Source: DATMER01 sp963844885 (GTDB lineage Bacteria > Acidobacteriota > Thermoanaerobaculia > Multivoradales > UBA5704). Taken from it: 64,000 nt of DNA. A program made the translations under genes and the position numbers. The notes beneath the pieces were generated by a model that made no database searches, was not told the origin of the DNA, and worked only from the letters and a program-made list of their open reading frames with translations. Positions 54,736 to 63,510 of the stretch are shown piece after piece (position 1 is the stretch's first letter; each line of letters begins with the position of its first letter). Location of the stretch: positions 620,001 to 684,000 of the forward strand of contig CAWJQA010000006.1 in NCBI GenBank assembly GCA_963844885.1, written 5' to 3'.

Positions 54736-57270
54736 GTGAGATACGACCCGATGCCCGACGGCGCCCCCTCTCCCCGAGCTCCCCAGTTGGTCCCACCCGG
54801 CCGCGGCCGGCCGCGGCTGATCCGCTGGACCCTGCCCCTGCTCGCGGCCCTGCTCGCGGGCGCGGTGGCCGGCGTCGCCGTGGCCGCCGCGATCCACATG
54901 CCGCGCGTGGACGCCCTGGCGGACTTCACGCCGAGCCTGGTCACCCAGCTCTACTCCAACGACGGCACGGTCGTCGCCACCTTCGCCCGCGAACGGCGGG
55001 TGATGCTCAAGGAGGCGCAGATCCCGCGGACGCTCCAGCAGGCCGTCCTCGCCTCCGAGGACAGCAACTTCTTCCACCACGGGGGAATCGACGCGATGGG
55101 CGTCGCCCGCGCCGCCGTGACCGACCTCAAGGCCGGCCACGTCGTGGAGGGCGCCTCGACAATCACCATGCAGCTAGCCCGCAGCCTCTTCCTCAGCCGC
55201 GAGCGCACCTGGCGCCGCAAGGTCGAGGAGGCCTTCCTCGCCGTCGAGCTGGAGAAAAACTACAGCAAGCAGCAGATCCTCACCCTCTACCTGAACCTGG
55301 TCAACCTCGGCCACGGCAACTACGGGGTGGAAGCCGCGTCCCGCTACTACTTCGGGAAGCCGGCGGCCAAGCTCACCCTGGCCGAGGCCGCCACGCTGGT
55401 GGGGATCATTCCGGCGCCGAGCCGCTACAGCCCGTACCGCACGCCCGACGTAGTTCTCAAGAACCGCAACCGCGTGCTGCGGCGCATGGTGGAAGAGGGC
55501 TTCATCACGCCCGCGCAGCACGATCAGGCGCTGGCGCAGCCGCTCCTCGTCGCCACCCAGCAGGACGAGACGATGACGGCCCCCTACTTCTCCGAGGAGA
55601 TCCGCAAGCACCTGGAGACGAAGTACGGCGCCACCGCCCTGTACGAAGGGGGCATGCAGGTGCGGACGACCCTCGACCGCCGGATCCAGGAGGCCGCCGA
55701 GCGCGCCGTGCGCGAAGGCCTTGTGCGGCTCGACCACCGCCGCGGCTGGCGCGGACCGATCGCGAAGCTCGACACCCGCGACCTGCGCGACCTGGAGGCC
55801 CAGCAGCTCCCGACGTGGAGCCGCGGCAAGCCCGTGCCGGAGCGCTGGTACCAGGGGCTCGTCCTCGAATCGGCGGCCACCGCGGCCCGGGTCAAGATCG
55901 GCGAAAACGTCTACACCCTGGACGCCGCCGGCATCGCCTGGACCAACCGCAAGTCGCCCGACGCCCTGCTCAAGCGCGGCGACGTGGCCTGGTTCCGCCT
56001 GTCCGTGCCCAAGCCCAAGGAGCCGAAGAACGCCAAGGCCGATAAGGAGCCGGCGAAGGACGAGGCACCGCCGGAGCCGAAGCTCTTCCTGGAGCAGGAG
56101 CCCCGGATGGAGGCCGCCGCCGTCGTCATCGAGCACCGCTCCGGCGCCGTCCGCGCCATGGTCGGCGGCTGGGACTTCAACCGCAACAAATTCAACCGCG
56201 TCACCCAAGCGCGCCGGCAGGTCGGCTCGGCCTTCAAGCCGATGGTCTACGGCGCCGCCCTGGAGGCCGGCTGGACCCCGGCCGACACGCTGCTCGACGC
56301 GCCGACATCGTTCATCGGCGCCGACGGCCGGCTGAGCTACCGGCCGGAAAACTACTACAAGAAACACTACGGCATCGTCACCCTGCGGCGCGCGCTGGAA
56401 CAGTCCATCAACGTGCCCGCCGTGAAGCTATGGGACCTGGTCGGCGGCAAGCGGGTCATCGACTTCTCCCAGCGCTGCGGCATCCGTACGCCGCTGCCCA
56501 ACTACCCCAGCATCGCGCTCGGCGCGGCCGACCTGATCCCCATCGAGCTGGCCGCGGCCTACGCAAGCATCGCCAACCAGGGCACCTACATCGAGCCTTA
56601 CCTGATCGACCGGATCACCGGCTCGGACGGCCAGACCCTTCAGCAGCACTTCCCGGCGTCCTACACCTCCACCACCCCGCCGGTCGCCTACGTCCTCACC
56701 CACATGATGGAAGGCGTCGTCGACCACGGCACCGGCTTCGAGCTGAGCGGCCTGGAGACCGACATCGCCGGCAAGACCGGCACCACCAACGACTACTCCG
56801 ACGCCTGGTTCGTGGGTTTCACACCCACTTACACGATCCTGACCTGGGTCGGCTACGACGTGAAGCGCTCCCTCGGAAGCGGCATGAGCGGCGCCGTGGC
56901 CGCCCTGCCGATCTGGAAGCGGATCGCCGAAGAGGGGTTGAGCGAGGGATGGTTGAAAAAAGGCGAGAAATTCACGGTGCCGCCGGGCGTGATCCTGCGC
57001 AACATCGAGTACTACAGCGGCCTCCTCAGCTCGGGAGGCGGACGCGTCGTCCAGGAGGCCTTCGTGGCCGGCACGGAGCCCGCCCGCGAGTACAGCAACC
57101 AGTGGTCGACGATCACCAGCCTCCCTTGGTATCAGCAGAAGGCCTTCTACATCCCCAAGGAAGGCGAGTCCATGCCGGGGAAGAAGCCGGAAGGCTCGCC
57201 CGTTCCGAACGTCGAAGCCCCGGCCCCCCAGGAAAGCCCGGCGCCGGAGGAAGTCCCGCCGCCCATCTAA
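54736..57270 (+). CDS. Class A penicillin-binding protein (PBP1-type)
   Basis: 844 residues. One N-terminal transmembrane helix (LPLLAALLAGAVAGVAVAAA); GT51 glycosyltransferase with AVLASEDSNFFHHGGIDAMG and GASTITMQLARSLFLS. A UB2H/OB-like insert follows. Transpeptidase motifs: SxxK in GSAFKPMVYG, SxN in EQSINVPAV, KTG in GKTGTTNDYSDAW. It polymerises and crosslinks peptidoglycan. The C-terminal tail is Pro-rich (GSPVPNVEAPAPQESPAPEE). GTG 54736 follows a -10-like box; ATG 54751 is an alternative. Confidence 0.95.
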   Translation: MRYDPMPDGAPSPRAPQLVPPGRGRPRLIRWTLPLLAALLAGAVAGVAVAAAIHMPRVDALADFTPSLVTQLYSNDGTVVATFARERRVMLKEAQIPRTLQQAVLASEDSNFFHHGGIDAMGVARAAVTDLKAGHVVEGASTITMQLARSLFLSRERTWRRKVEEAFLAVELEKNYSKQQILTLYLNLVNLGHGNYGVEAASRYYFGKPAAKLTLAEAATLVGIIPAPSRYSPYRTPDVVLKNRNRVLRRMVEEGFITPAQHDQALAQPLLVATQQDETMTAPYFSEEIRKHLETKYGATALYEGGMQVRTTLDRRIQEAAERAVREGLVRLDHRRGWRGPIAKLDTRDLRDLEAQQLPTWSRGKPVPERWYQGLVLESAATAARVKIGENVYTLDAAGIAWTNRKSPDALLKRGDVAWFRLSVPKPKEPKNAKADKEPAKDEAPPEPKLFLEQEPRMEAAAVVIEHRSGAVRAMVGGWDFNRNKFNRVTQARRQVGSAFKPMVYGAALEAGWTPADTLLDAPTSFIGADGRLSYRPENYYKKHYGIVTLRRALEQSINVPAVKLWDLVGGKRVIDFSQRCGIRTPLPNYPSIALGAADLIPIELAAAYASIANQGTYIEPYLIDRITGSDGQTLQQHFPASYTSTTPPVAYVLTHMMEGVVDHGTGFELSGLETDIAGKTGTTNDYSDAWFVGFTPTYTILTWVGYDVKRSLGSGMSGAVAALPIWKRIAEEGLSEGWLKKGEKFTVPPGVILRNIEYYSGLLSSGGGRVVQEAFVAGTEPAREYSNQWSTITSLPWYQQKAFYIPKEGESMPGKKPEGSPVPNVEAPAPQESPAPEEVPPPI

Positions 57271-57309
57271 GGTTGGCTCCGAGCGCCGCTCAAGCCCACG
57301 AGAGGATCC

Positions 57310-58038
57310 ATGCCTTCGAATCCACCCGGCAGCGATGCCATCTACGACCAGGACGGCCTGCGCAGCGTCCACAACTCCGAATTCCTGGGAGACCCCCGGT
57401 TCCAGAAGGCTTACCAGCGGGGCGTCACCGCCGCAGGCGTGGACTACCGGTGGCACTGGCGTGTCCATGTCGGCCTCTGGGCGGCCTCCTGCGCCGCCAG
57501 GCTGGACGGCGACTTCGTGGAGTGCGGGGTCAACGCCGGGTTCCTCAGCTCGGCCATCATGGACTATCTGGACTGGAGCGCCACCGGAAAAACGTTCTAC
57601 CTCCTGGACACCTTCGGGGGCCTCGACGAGCGCTTCATCTCCGAGGAGGAACGCGAGGCCGGCATCCTGGAGAAGAGCTCGGAGCTTCTGAGATCCGGCT
57701 TCTACGTGTCCAGCGTGGAACCGGTGAAGGCCAACTTCGCGGAGTGGAAGAACGTCCGCATCATCCAAGGATCGATCCCGGAAACCCTCCCGCAGGTCGA
57801 TTCCCCGCGGATCGCATACCTTCATCTGGACATGAACTGCGCACCGCCAGAGGTCGCCGCTGCAGAGCACTTCTGGCCGCGCCTGGTTCCGGGCGCGCCG
57901 GTGCTGCTCGACGACTATGCCTACATCGGCTACCGGCCCCAGAAGGTCGCGATGGACGCCTTCGCGGAGGCCCGTGGGATCTCGGTTCTGTCCCTGCCGA
58001 CCGGACAGGGGCTTCTCCTCAAGCCACCGTCTTCCTGA
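57310..58038 (+). CDS. TylF/MycF-family methyltransferase
   Basis: 242 residues. It resembles macrocin-O-methyltransferase-like proteins: DFVECGVNAGFLSSAIMDYL (SAM motif I), FYLLDTFGGLDERFISEEER, VRIIQGSIPETLP, and IAYLHLDMNCAPPEVAAAEH with the metal-binding Asp, then VLLDDYAYIGYRPQK. Mg-dependent O-methyltransferase of sugars or small acceptors; in non-antibiotic producers usually of surface glycans. The start follows GAGAGG. 39 nt downstream of PBP1, probably the same transcript. Confidence 0.9.
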   Translation: MPSNPPGSDAIYDQDGLRSVHNSEFLGDPRFQKAYQRGVTAAGVDYRWHWRVHVGLWAASCAARLDGDFVECGVNAGFLSSAIMDYLDWSATGKTFYLLDTFGGLDERFISEEEREAGILEKSSELLRSGFYVSSVEPVKANFAEWKNVRIIQGSIPETLPQVDSPRIAYLHLDMNCAPPEVAAAEHFWPRLVPGAPVLLDDYAYIGYRPQKVAMDAFAEARGISVLSLPTGQGLLLKPPSS

Positions 58039-58104
58039 CGGCCTCTCCTTTTGGTAGTTGAGTCTCTCAACGAGCTCGAGGCCGCCGGCTTGCCTGCCCC
58101 GCCG

Positions 58105-58548
58105 TCAGGAGTCGGCGCCCTCTGCGCTGGATGCCGGTTCGATGGGGCAGTAGGTCTCGATCTCCATCCGCCTTAGCAGGCCCGCGAAGGTGCGGTCCAT
58201 TGTGATGACCCTACCTCCCTGGCGGCGAGCGAGAACCGCGTAGATCATGTCGTAAACCGGATGCTTGTATCGAGCAGCAGCGGCAACGGCTTCCTGAAGA
58301 AGCATGGCGGACGGGACGATCTGATCGGTCAGCGCAATCGCCTCTTCTACTCTGCCCAAGGCCTCGTCCAGCGGGATCGTACCCTGGCGGATATATTTCC
58401 ACAGACTGTTTCCAACCTCTGAAAAAAAGAGGTCGGGAGCGCTGACCGAGGTCGATTGTTCGAGCTTTGAGGCAAGCTCCGCGGCGTGCTCCGTTGCCAT
58501 GACTACGTGGACGGCGGCTGAGGCATCAAGAATGGTGGCTCGATTCAC
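58105..58548 (-). CDS. VapC-type PIN ribonuclease toxin
   Basis: 147 residues. PIN domain: TILDASAAVHVVM (first Asp), SAPDLFFSEVGNSLWKYI (Glu), HPVYDMIYAVLARRQG (Asp) and ITMDRTFAGLL (Asp), so the acidic cluster is complete. It cleaves RNA such as tRNA or 23S rRNA when free of VapB. It overlaps the antitoxin by ATGA. Confidence 0.9.
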   Translation of the reverse strand: MNRATILDASAAVHVVMATEHAAELASKLEQSTSVSAPDLFFSEVGNSLWKYIRQGTIPLDEALGRVEEAIALTDQIVPSAMLLQEAVAAAARYKHPVYDMIYAVLARRQGGRVITMDRTFAGLLRRMEIETYCPIEPASSAEGADS

Positions 58549-58790
58549 CTCCGGCGATCCTCGCGGATGAGATCCTCCGGGGCGACGGGCAATCTCCGTG
58601 GCGGCTCAGACTCGAACCGCTCCTTCAGACGCTTCAGGACTTCGAGCCGGCGCTCTCGGGCCGTCAACTCGGGAATGCGTCGAAGCTCCACGATGGCCTG
58701 CTGCGCCATGCTCCGATGCTCAACGCGAGCGCGCGAAGCGAGCGCCTCATAGACATCTTCCGGCATATCGCGAATCTGAAGAGAAGCCAT
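58545..58790 (-). CDS. VapB-type antitoxin
   Basis: 81 residues from ATG 58790 (GGAGG about 8 nt upstream). FitA-like ribbon-helix-helix: ASLQIRDMPEDVYEALASRA, RSMAQQAIVELRR. A C-terminal tail with RLPVAPEDLIREDRRR would wrap the toxin. It autoregulates the pair by binding upstream DNA, by family analogy. Confidence 0.87.
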   Translation of the reverse strand: MASLQIRDMPEDVYEALASRARVEHRSMAQQAIVELRRIPELTARERRLEVLKRLKERFESEPPRRLPVAPEDLIREDRRR

Positions 58791-58954
58791 GTCATCTTCC
58801 TCCCGCGCTTCAGCATAGTGCATGCAATGTGGTGATCTCAAGTCCTGTCAAGGCCGCGCGAAGCCGCGCCGCTGAAGATCGTCGCCTGCCGCAGAGGCCC
58901 ATAGAAATTGCGCCCACCGTGGATTAGACTGGCCTTCCACGACGGAGGATCGGG

Positions 58955-59335
58955 ATGTCCGGAGTACGAGATGCCGGGGGCACCCCCGGGGGTCTGGGAG
59001 AGTTCCTCATGGGGCTGGTGATGGCGGTGGCCGGCGGCTACCTCCTCACGAGCCACGTCACGGTGCAGAGCGGGTTCTGGACGGTCTGGGGCTACGACAC
59101 GTTCGGGCTCTCGCTCGTGCCGCTCATCTTCGGCATCGGGATCGTGTTCTTCAACGGCCGGTCGGTCCTCGGCTGGCTGCTGGTCCTCGCCGGCGCGGTG
59201 ATCATCCTCGCCGGGATCCTGATGAACCTTCGGATCTACTTCCAGCCGACGAGCCTGTTCAACACGCTCGTCATGCTGGTGCTCCTGTTCGGAGGCATCG
59301 GCCTGATGGCGCGGGCCGTCAAGGCCCACGGCTGA
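58955..59335 (+). CDS. Four-span hypothetical membrane protein
   Basis: 126 residues. Hydrophobic spans: FLMGLVMAVAGGYLLTSHV, GLSLVPLIFGIGIVFF, VLGWLLVLAGAVIILAGILM, LVMLVLLFGGIGLMARA. The Gly-rich TVQSGFWTVWGYDTFG loop lies between the first two. A recurring family of small membrane proteins, function unknown. The start ATG 58955 is preceded by GGAGGATCGGG. Confidence 0.8.
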   Translation: MSGVRDAGGTPGGLGEFLMGLVMAVAGGYLLTSHVTVQSGFWTVWGYDTFGLSLVPLIFGIGIVFFNGRSVLGWLLVLAGAVIILAGILMNLRIYFQPTSLFNTLVMLVLLFGGIGLMARAVKAHG

Positions 59336-59418
59336 CGCGGGAGCTCCCCGGCTACGCGGGAAGGTGACGCCGCCCCTCTCTCTTCTCAACTCCTCTGGAA
59401 CCTTGTCGGCGCCCGAAT

Positions 59419-59454
59419 CGCTCCTTCAGACGCTTCAGGACTTCGAGCCGGCGC
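59419..59454. repeat. 36-bp exact copy of a vapB segment
   Basis: The sequence starting CGCTCCTTCAGACGCTTCAG is identical to 58618-58653 inside vapB. It is the only recognisable content between the membrane protein and the CxxCH gene besides short frames, and probably marks a vestigial second vapB. Confidence 0.7.
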
Positions 59455-59603
59455 CGGTGGTCGATCGTTGTCGGTGTCTGGCACCCCGCTCGGCTTATCG
59501 CGGCAAGGTTGTCTTGTTTTGTCACGCTTGCAAGAGGAGAAGCACTCTAAGGGATGAGGGCGCCCTCTTTCCACCCACTTCTTACAAGGAGAGAGGAAAG
59601 AGA

Positions 59604-61021
59604 ATGAAGAAAGGAATCTTTCGCGCGTTGACCGCCGTGGTCTCCCTGGCCGTTGTGTCGGCGGGGACCCTGCCCCTGTACGCGGCTCCGCCGCTGCTCT
59701 GAGCCGGGACATCCGCAAACAGACGGCGCCTCCGGCGCCGACCGTCCGCACCAGCCGCGATGCGTCGCTGATCGACATCCAGCGCGTAGTGGCGGGCGCG
59801 GGCGCCTGCGTGGTCGATCCGACCCGCGAGCTGTTCATCACCGACGTCTCGGTGGTGGACGACTGCTTCCGTACCACCTGGTTCGGCGCCTGCCCGCCGC
59901 CGGTCGCCCCGGCCACTCGCGGCGCCTGGACGTTCGGCAAGCTCGTCGAGGGGATCTTCGGGACGAACAACCCGGCGATCCTCCACAATGAGGTCATGCG
60001 CTGGCTCAACGAGTGGCGCTTCAACCGGGTGATCAACGGTGAGCTGGTCCCGGCCCGCCCGGGGGTGCAGAACTTCGTGATCAACCCGTGGCTCGCGGCG
60101 AGCGGCGGAGTCCAGCTCGACATGCGCCGGGCCCCCTTCCGCCTGCTGGCGATCGTCTCCCGTCTCGATCTCCGGCAGCCCGCCGGAGCTCCGGGCGGGC
60201 AGACGGCCGGTGAGGCACGCTTCGTGTTCAACCTCCTGGACGCCAACGGCAACACGACGGAATATCTGCTGATCCTCGAGTACGGGCTCGACGCGGGCAA
60301 CTGCAATGCCGTCCTCGCCTGGGCCAACAAGTGGCACAACCTGGGCACCATCCCCTTCGGGCCGAATTTCAATGCAGCCTTGCAGACGATCACCGATCAG
60401 TACACCTTGATCGGCTCTTCGCCGGCCAAGCCGAACGGCAGCGCGCTCAACCAGGCTCGCACCAACGACTTCTTCCTGGCCTCTCCCTGGGAGCTGCGCG
60501 AGTTCACCCTGCAGCCCCCCGCCGGCCCCCCGGCGCCGCTGCTCATGTCCACGGTGGCGCAGACGCCGGCCAACGTTCACCAGAACACGGCTCTGCTGGC
60601 CAATTACGTCAACGTCAACACGCCGGCCATCGTGGCCAACAACTACGTGGTGCCTCTGAACTGGGGCACCGTCCCCTTCCGCGGCGGTGCCTCGACCCAC
60701 TTCATCAACTTCGACTGGGACGGCCCGCCGCCGGCCTGCACGTCGATCGCGAATGCCAACGCGCGCCACAACTTCTCGCTGAATACCTGCAACGGCTGCC
60801 ACGGCTCCGAGACCAACACCATCTTCAAGCACGTGGAGCCTCGCGCTGCCGGAGTGCCGTCGGTCCTGTCGGGCTTCCTGACCGGCATCGCGACGGTCGA
60901 CATGTGCGGCGCCCCGCGGCCCTTCAATGATCTCGCCCGCCGCCAGGTCGACCTCTGCAATCTGGTGGGCATGACCTGCACGGCGATCAACGGCGAGTCC
61001 ACGATCAACTTCTCCCACTGA
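59604..61021 (+). CDS. Exported protein with a CxxCH motif (one frame break near 59700)
   Basis: About 472 codons. ATG 59604 follows GGAGAGAGG and encodes a signal peptide (FRALTAVVSLAVVSAGTLPL). The frame stops at 59702, and the next frame continues at once (SRDIRKQTAPPAPTV) with a long beta-rich body, so one base is missing. Near the C-terminus RHNFSLNTCNGCHGSETNTI has a CxxCH heme-c site; other cysteines (DLCNLVGMTC) are paired. Probably a periplasmic or extracellular c-type cytochrome-like or heme-binding protein of a family common in Acidobacteria/Myxobacteria-type genomes. Function unknown. Confidence 0.75.
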
Positions 61022-61121
61022 GCGAGCTCCCGTCGCGTCCCGCCGGCTCCCTGAAGCAAGGGGCCGGCGGGCCCTCCCTGTCCTCAATCCCTTCCACCCG
61101 CGCGGGGTTCTGCTCGCCGGT

Positions 61122-62507
61122 TCAGCGGATCTCTTCGAAGCGCGCCGTGAAGTGGCGCATGATCTTGGGCGCGAAGGTGAAGCGGAAGCCTTTGAGCTGC
61201 TCCTTGCGCTTCGCGATGTCGCCCAGGATGTCCGCCACGTACTCCAGGTGGTCGTTCGTATAGACCCGGCGCGGGATCGCCAGGCGCACCATCTCGATCG
61301 GCGCGTGGGTGATCATCTCGCCCTCGTCGTTCATGTCGCCGAACATGGCGGTGCCCAGCTCGGCGCCGCGGACGCCGCCGTCGCGGTAGAGCTCCACGGC
61401 CAGCGCGTGACCCGGGAAGCGCTGCGGCGGGATGTGGGTGAGGAGCGCGCCCGCGTCCAGGTAGACGGCGTGGCCGCCCGTGGGCTTGAGGTGTGGAACC
61501 CCGCGCTCCGCCAGCATCTCTCCGAACAGGGCCACCTGGCCGGTGCGAAACGCCAGATAGCTCTCGTCCAGCACCTCGCGCAGGCCGCGGGCCACGGCTT
61601 CGAGATCGCGTCCGGCCAGGCCGCCATAGGTCGGGAAGCCTTCCACGACGAGCAGCTTCTGGGTGAGGACGTCGATCAGATCCTTGTCGCGGGTGCAGAA
61701 CAGGCCGCCGATGTTCACGAGGCCGTCTTTCTTGGCGCTCATGGTGCAGCCCTCGGCATAGCTGAAGATCTCGCGGGCGATCTCGGCCACGGAGCGGTGC
61801 CCCTGGCCTTCCTCGCGCTGCTTGATGAACCAGGCGTTCTCCGCGAAGCGGCAGGCGTCGATGTAGAGCGGGATGCCGAACTCCTTGCAGAGCTCGGAGG
61901 TGGCCTTGACGTTGGCGAGCGCGACCGGCTGGCCGCCGCCGGCGTTGTTGGTGAGGGTCAGCATGCAGACCGGGATGTTTTCCCGCGGCGTCTCCTCGAA
62001 GAACCGGCGCAGCTTCGCCAGGTCCATGTTGCCCTTGAACGGTGCCTCGGAGGTCGCGTCGCGCGCCTCGTCGACGACAAGGTCGACGCAGGTGCCGCCG
62101 TTGACCTCGATGTTGGCGCGGGTGGTATCGAAGTGGGTGTTGCTGGGGATGGCCTTGCCTTGGGGGGCGCGCAGCAGCCAGGAGAAGAACAGGCTCTCGG
62201 CGGCGCGCCCCTGGTGGGTCGGCAGGAAGTAGGGGAAGCCGAAGACCTCCTCGACCGAATCCTTCAGATGGAAGTAGTTGCGGGAGCCGGCGTAAGCCTC
62301 GTCGCCCTGCATGAGGCCCCCCCACTGCCAGTCCGACATGGCCGACGTGCCCGAGTCGGTGAACAGGTCGATGTAGACCGCCTCCGACGGGATGCCGAAC
62401 ATGCTGAAGCCGGCGTCGACCAGCACCCGCTCGCGCTCCTCGCGGCTGAGTACCTTGACCTTTTCGATGACCTTGACCCGCCAGGGCTCGGGAAGCGGTT
62501 TTCTCAC
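61122..62507 (-). CDS. Tryptophanase / tyrosine phenol-lyase family enzyme
   Basis: 461 residues. PLP-dependent beta-eliminating lyase: FGFPYFLPTHQGRAAESLFF, NTHFDTTRANIEVNGGTCVD, DACRFAENAWFIKQREEG, the Schiff-base lysine in CTMSAKKDGLVNIGG, and late GGVRGAELGTAMFGDMND. It splits tryptophan to indole (or tyrosine to phenol), pyruvate and ammonia; the motifs seen do not decide between these. GTG 62507 (RKPLPEPWRVKVIE) with GGAGGG about 8 nt upstream is preferred to the ATG at 62546. Confidence 0.92.
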   Translation of the reverse strand: MRKPLPEPWRVKVIEKVKVLSREERERVLVDAGFSMFGIPSEAVYIDLFTDSGTSAMSDWQWGGLMQGDEAYAGSRNYFHLKDSVEEVFGFPYFLPTHQGRAAESLFFSWLLRAPQGKAIPSNTHFDTTRANIEVNGGTCVDLVVDEARDATSEAPFKGNMDLAKLRRFFEETPRENIPVCMLTLTNNAGGGQPVALANVKATSELCKEFGIPLYIDACRFAENAWFIKQREEGQGHRSVAEIAREIFSYAEGCTMSAKKDGLVNIGGLFCTRDKDLIDVLTQKLLVVEGFPTYGGLAGRDLEAVARGLREVLDESYLAFRTGQVALFGEMLAERGVPHLKPTGGHAVYLDAGALLTHIPPQRFPGHALAVELYRDGGVRGAELGTAMFGDMNDEGEMITHAPIEMVRLAIPRRVYTNDHLEYVADILGDIAKRKEQLKGFRFTFAPKIMRHFTARFEEIR

Positions 62508-62674
62508 AGACGATCCCTCCAAAGCCGCCGTAGAAGGCGGCGGCATTCAAGTCTAACTGAAAACTCCATTACGACGAGGGCGATTGACCGGGTTACTGAC
62601 CGGGGTGACGTACGGAGCCACCGGATCATAGGTGCCGCCGGAAGGCAAAAACAAGACAAACGGGAATCGGCCTC

Positions 62675-62680
62675 TATAAT
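62675..62680 (+). promoter_or_regulatory. -10 box directly upstream of an MNT gene
   Basis: TATAAT ends 7 nt before GTG 62688, again placing the likely transcription start at the start codon (leaderless pattern). Confidence 0.5.
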
Positions 62681-62687
62681 CCAGGCC

Positions 62688-63119
62688 GTGGACGAAGCGA
62701 AGACCGAGCAGCGCCTCAAGGACTTCTTCACGGCCAGGGCGGAGGCCGAGGGGATCGCCGCGGCGTGGCTCTTCGGCAGCGTAGCCCGGGGGACAGCCCG
62801 CACCGGGAGCGACGTGGATGTCGGGGTTCTCTTCCGAGAGGACCCTCCCCGGACGCTGGAAGGGTATCACTTCGACCTGGAAGCCCAGTTGGAGAGGCTG
62901 CTCCGCGCGCCTGTCCAGCTTGTCGTGCTGAACCGGACTCCAGTCGACCTGGCGCAGCGGGTTCTCAGGGATGGGAAGCTGCTTGTGAACCAGGACCCGT
63001 CCCGGCGAATCCGGTTCGAGGTGAGGACGCACAACGAGTATTGGGATCTGGAGCCTTATCTGCGCCTCTATCGGAGGCAGGGAGTGAGCAGTCGTGACCG
63101 ACGTCGAGCTGATTCATAA
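62688..63119 (+). CDS. MntA-type nucleotidyltransferase antitoxin
   Basis: 143 residues. AAWLFGSVARGTARTGSDVD matches GSx10DxD of minimal nucleotidyltransferases. It likely AMPylates the HEPN partner encoded directly downstream (type VII toxin-antitoxin, MntA-HepT). GTG 62688 follows a TATAAT box. It overlaps the HEPN gene by 26 nt. Confidence 0.87.
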   Translation: MDEAKTEQRLKDFFTARAEAEGIAAAWLFGSVARGTARTGSDVDVGVLFREDPPRTLEGYHFDLEAQLERLLRAPVQLVVLNRTPVDLAQRVLRDGKLLVNQDPSRRIRFEVRTHNEYWDLEPYLRLYRRQGVSSRDRRRADS

Positions 63120-63510
63120 GAAGCTTGCCTTCATCGAGACCTGCGTCCGGGAGTTGAGGACCCTGGCCCATCCGGACGAGGTACGGACGGACATCCGTGA
63201 GCAGCGATTCGAAGCCCATACGCTTCAGATCGCCATCCAGGCGGCTCTTGACGCCGCCGCGCACATCGCCTCGGACGAGCGCCTGGGCGAGCCGGACACC
63301 AACCGCGCCTTGTTCGAAGCGCTGGCGCAGCACGGCTGGATTCCAATGGAGCTTCTGCCAACCATGCGCGATATGGTCGGGTTCCGCAACATCCTGGTTC
63401 ATGGCTATGAGGTGGTCAATCCCGAGGTGATCGAGCAGGTCGTCCGACAGAACCTGGACGACCTCCTGGCCTTCGTCAGGGCCATCCGTGAGCGGCTGGC
63501 CTCGGAATGA
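63094..63510 (+). CDS. HepT-type HEPN (DUF86) ribonuclease toxin
   Basis: 138 residues, helical. MRDMVGFRNILVHGYEVV contains the RxxxxHxY motif (R-NILV-H-G-Y) that is catalytic and AMPylation-target in HepT. This pair is of the MntA-HepT type, different from the 15.9-16.6 kb pair whose HEPN lacks this motif. GTG start 63094 inside the MNT gene; the stop overlaps the following ABC gene by ATGA. Confidence 0.9.
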   Translation: MTDVELIHKKLAFIETCVRELRTLAHPDEVRTDIREQRFEAHTLQIAIQAALDAAAHIASDERLGEPDTNRALFEALAQHGWIPMELLPTMRDMVGFRNILVHGYEVVNPEVIEQVVRQNLDDLLAFVRAIRERLASE

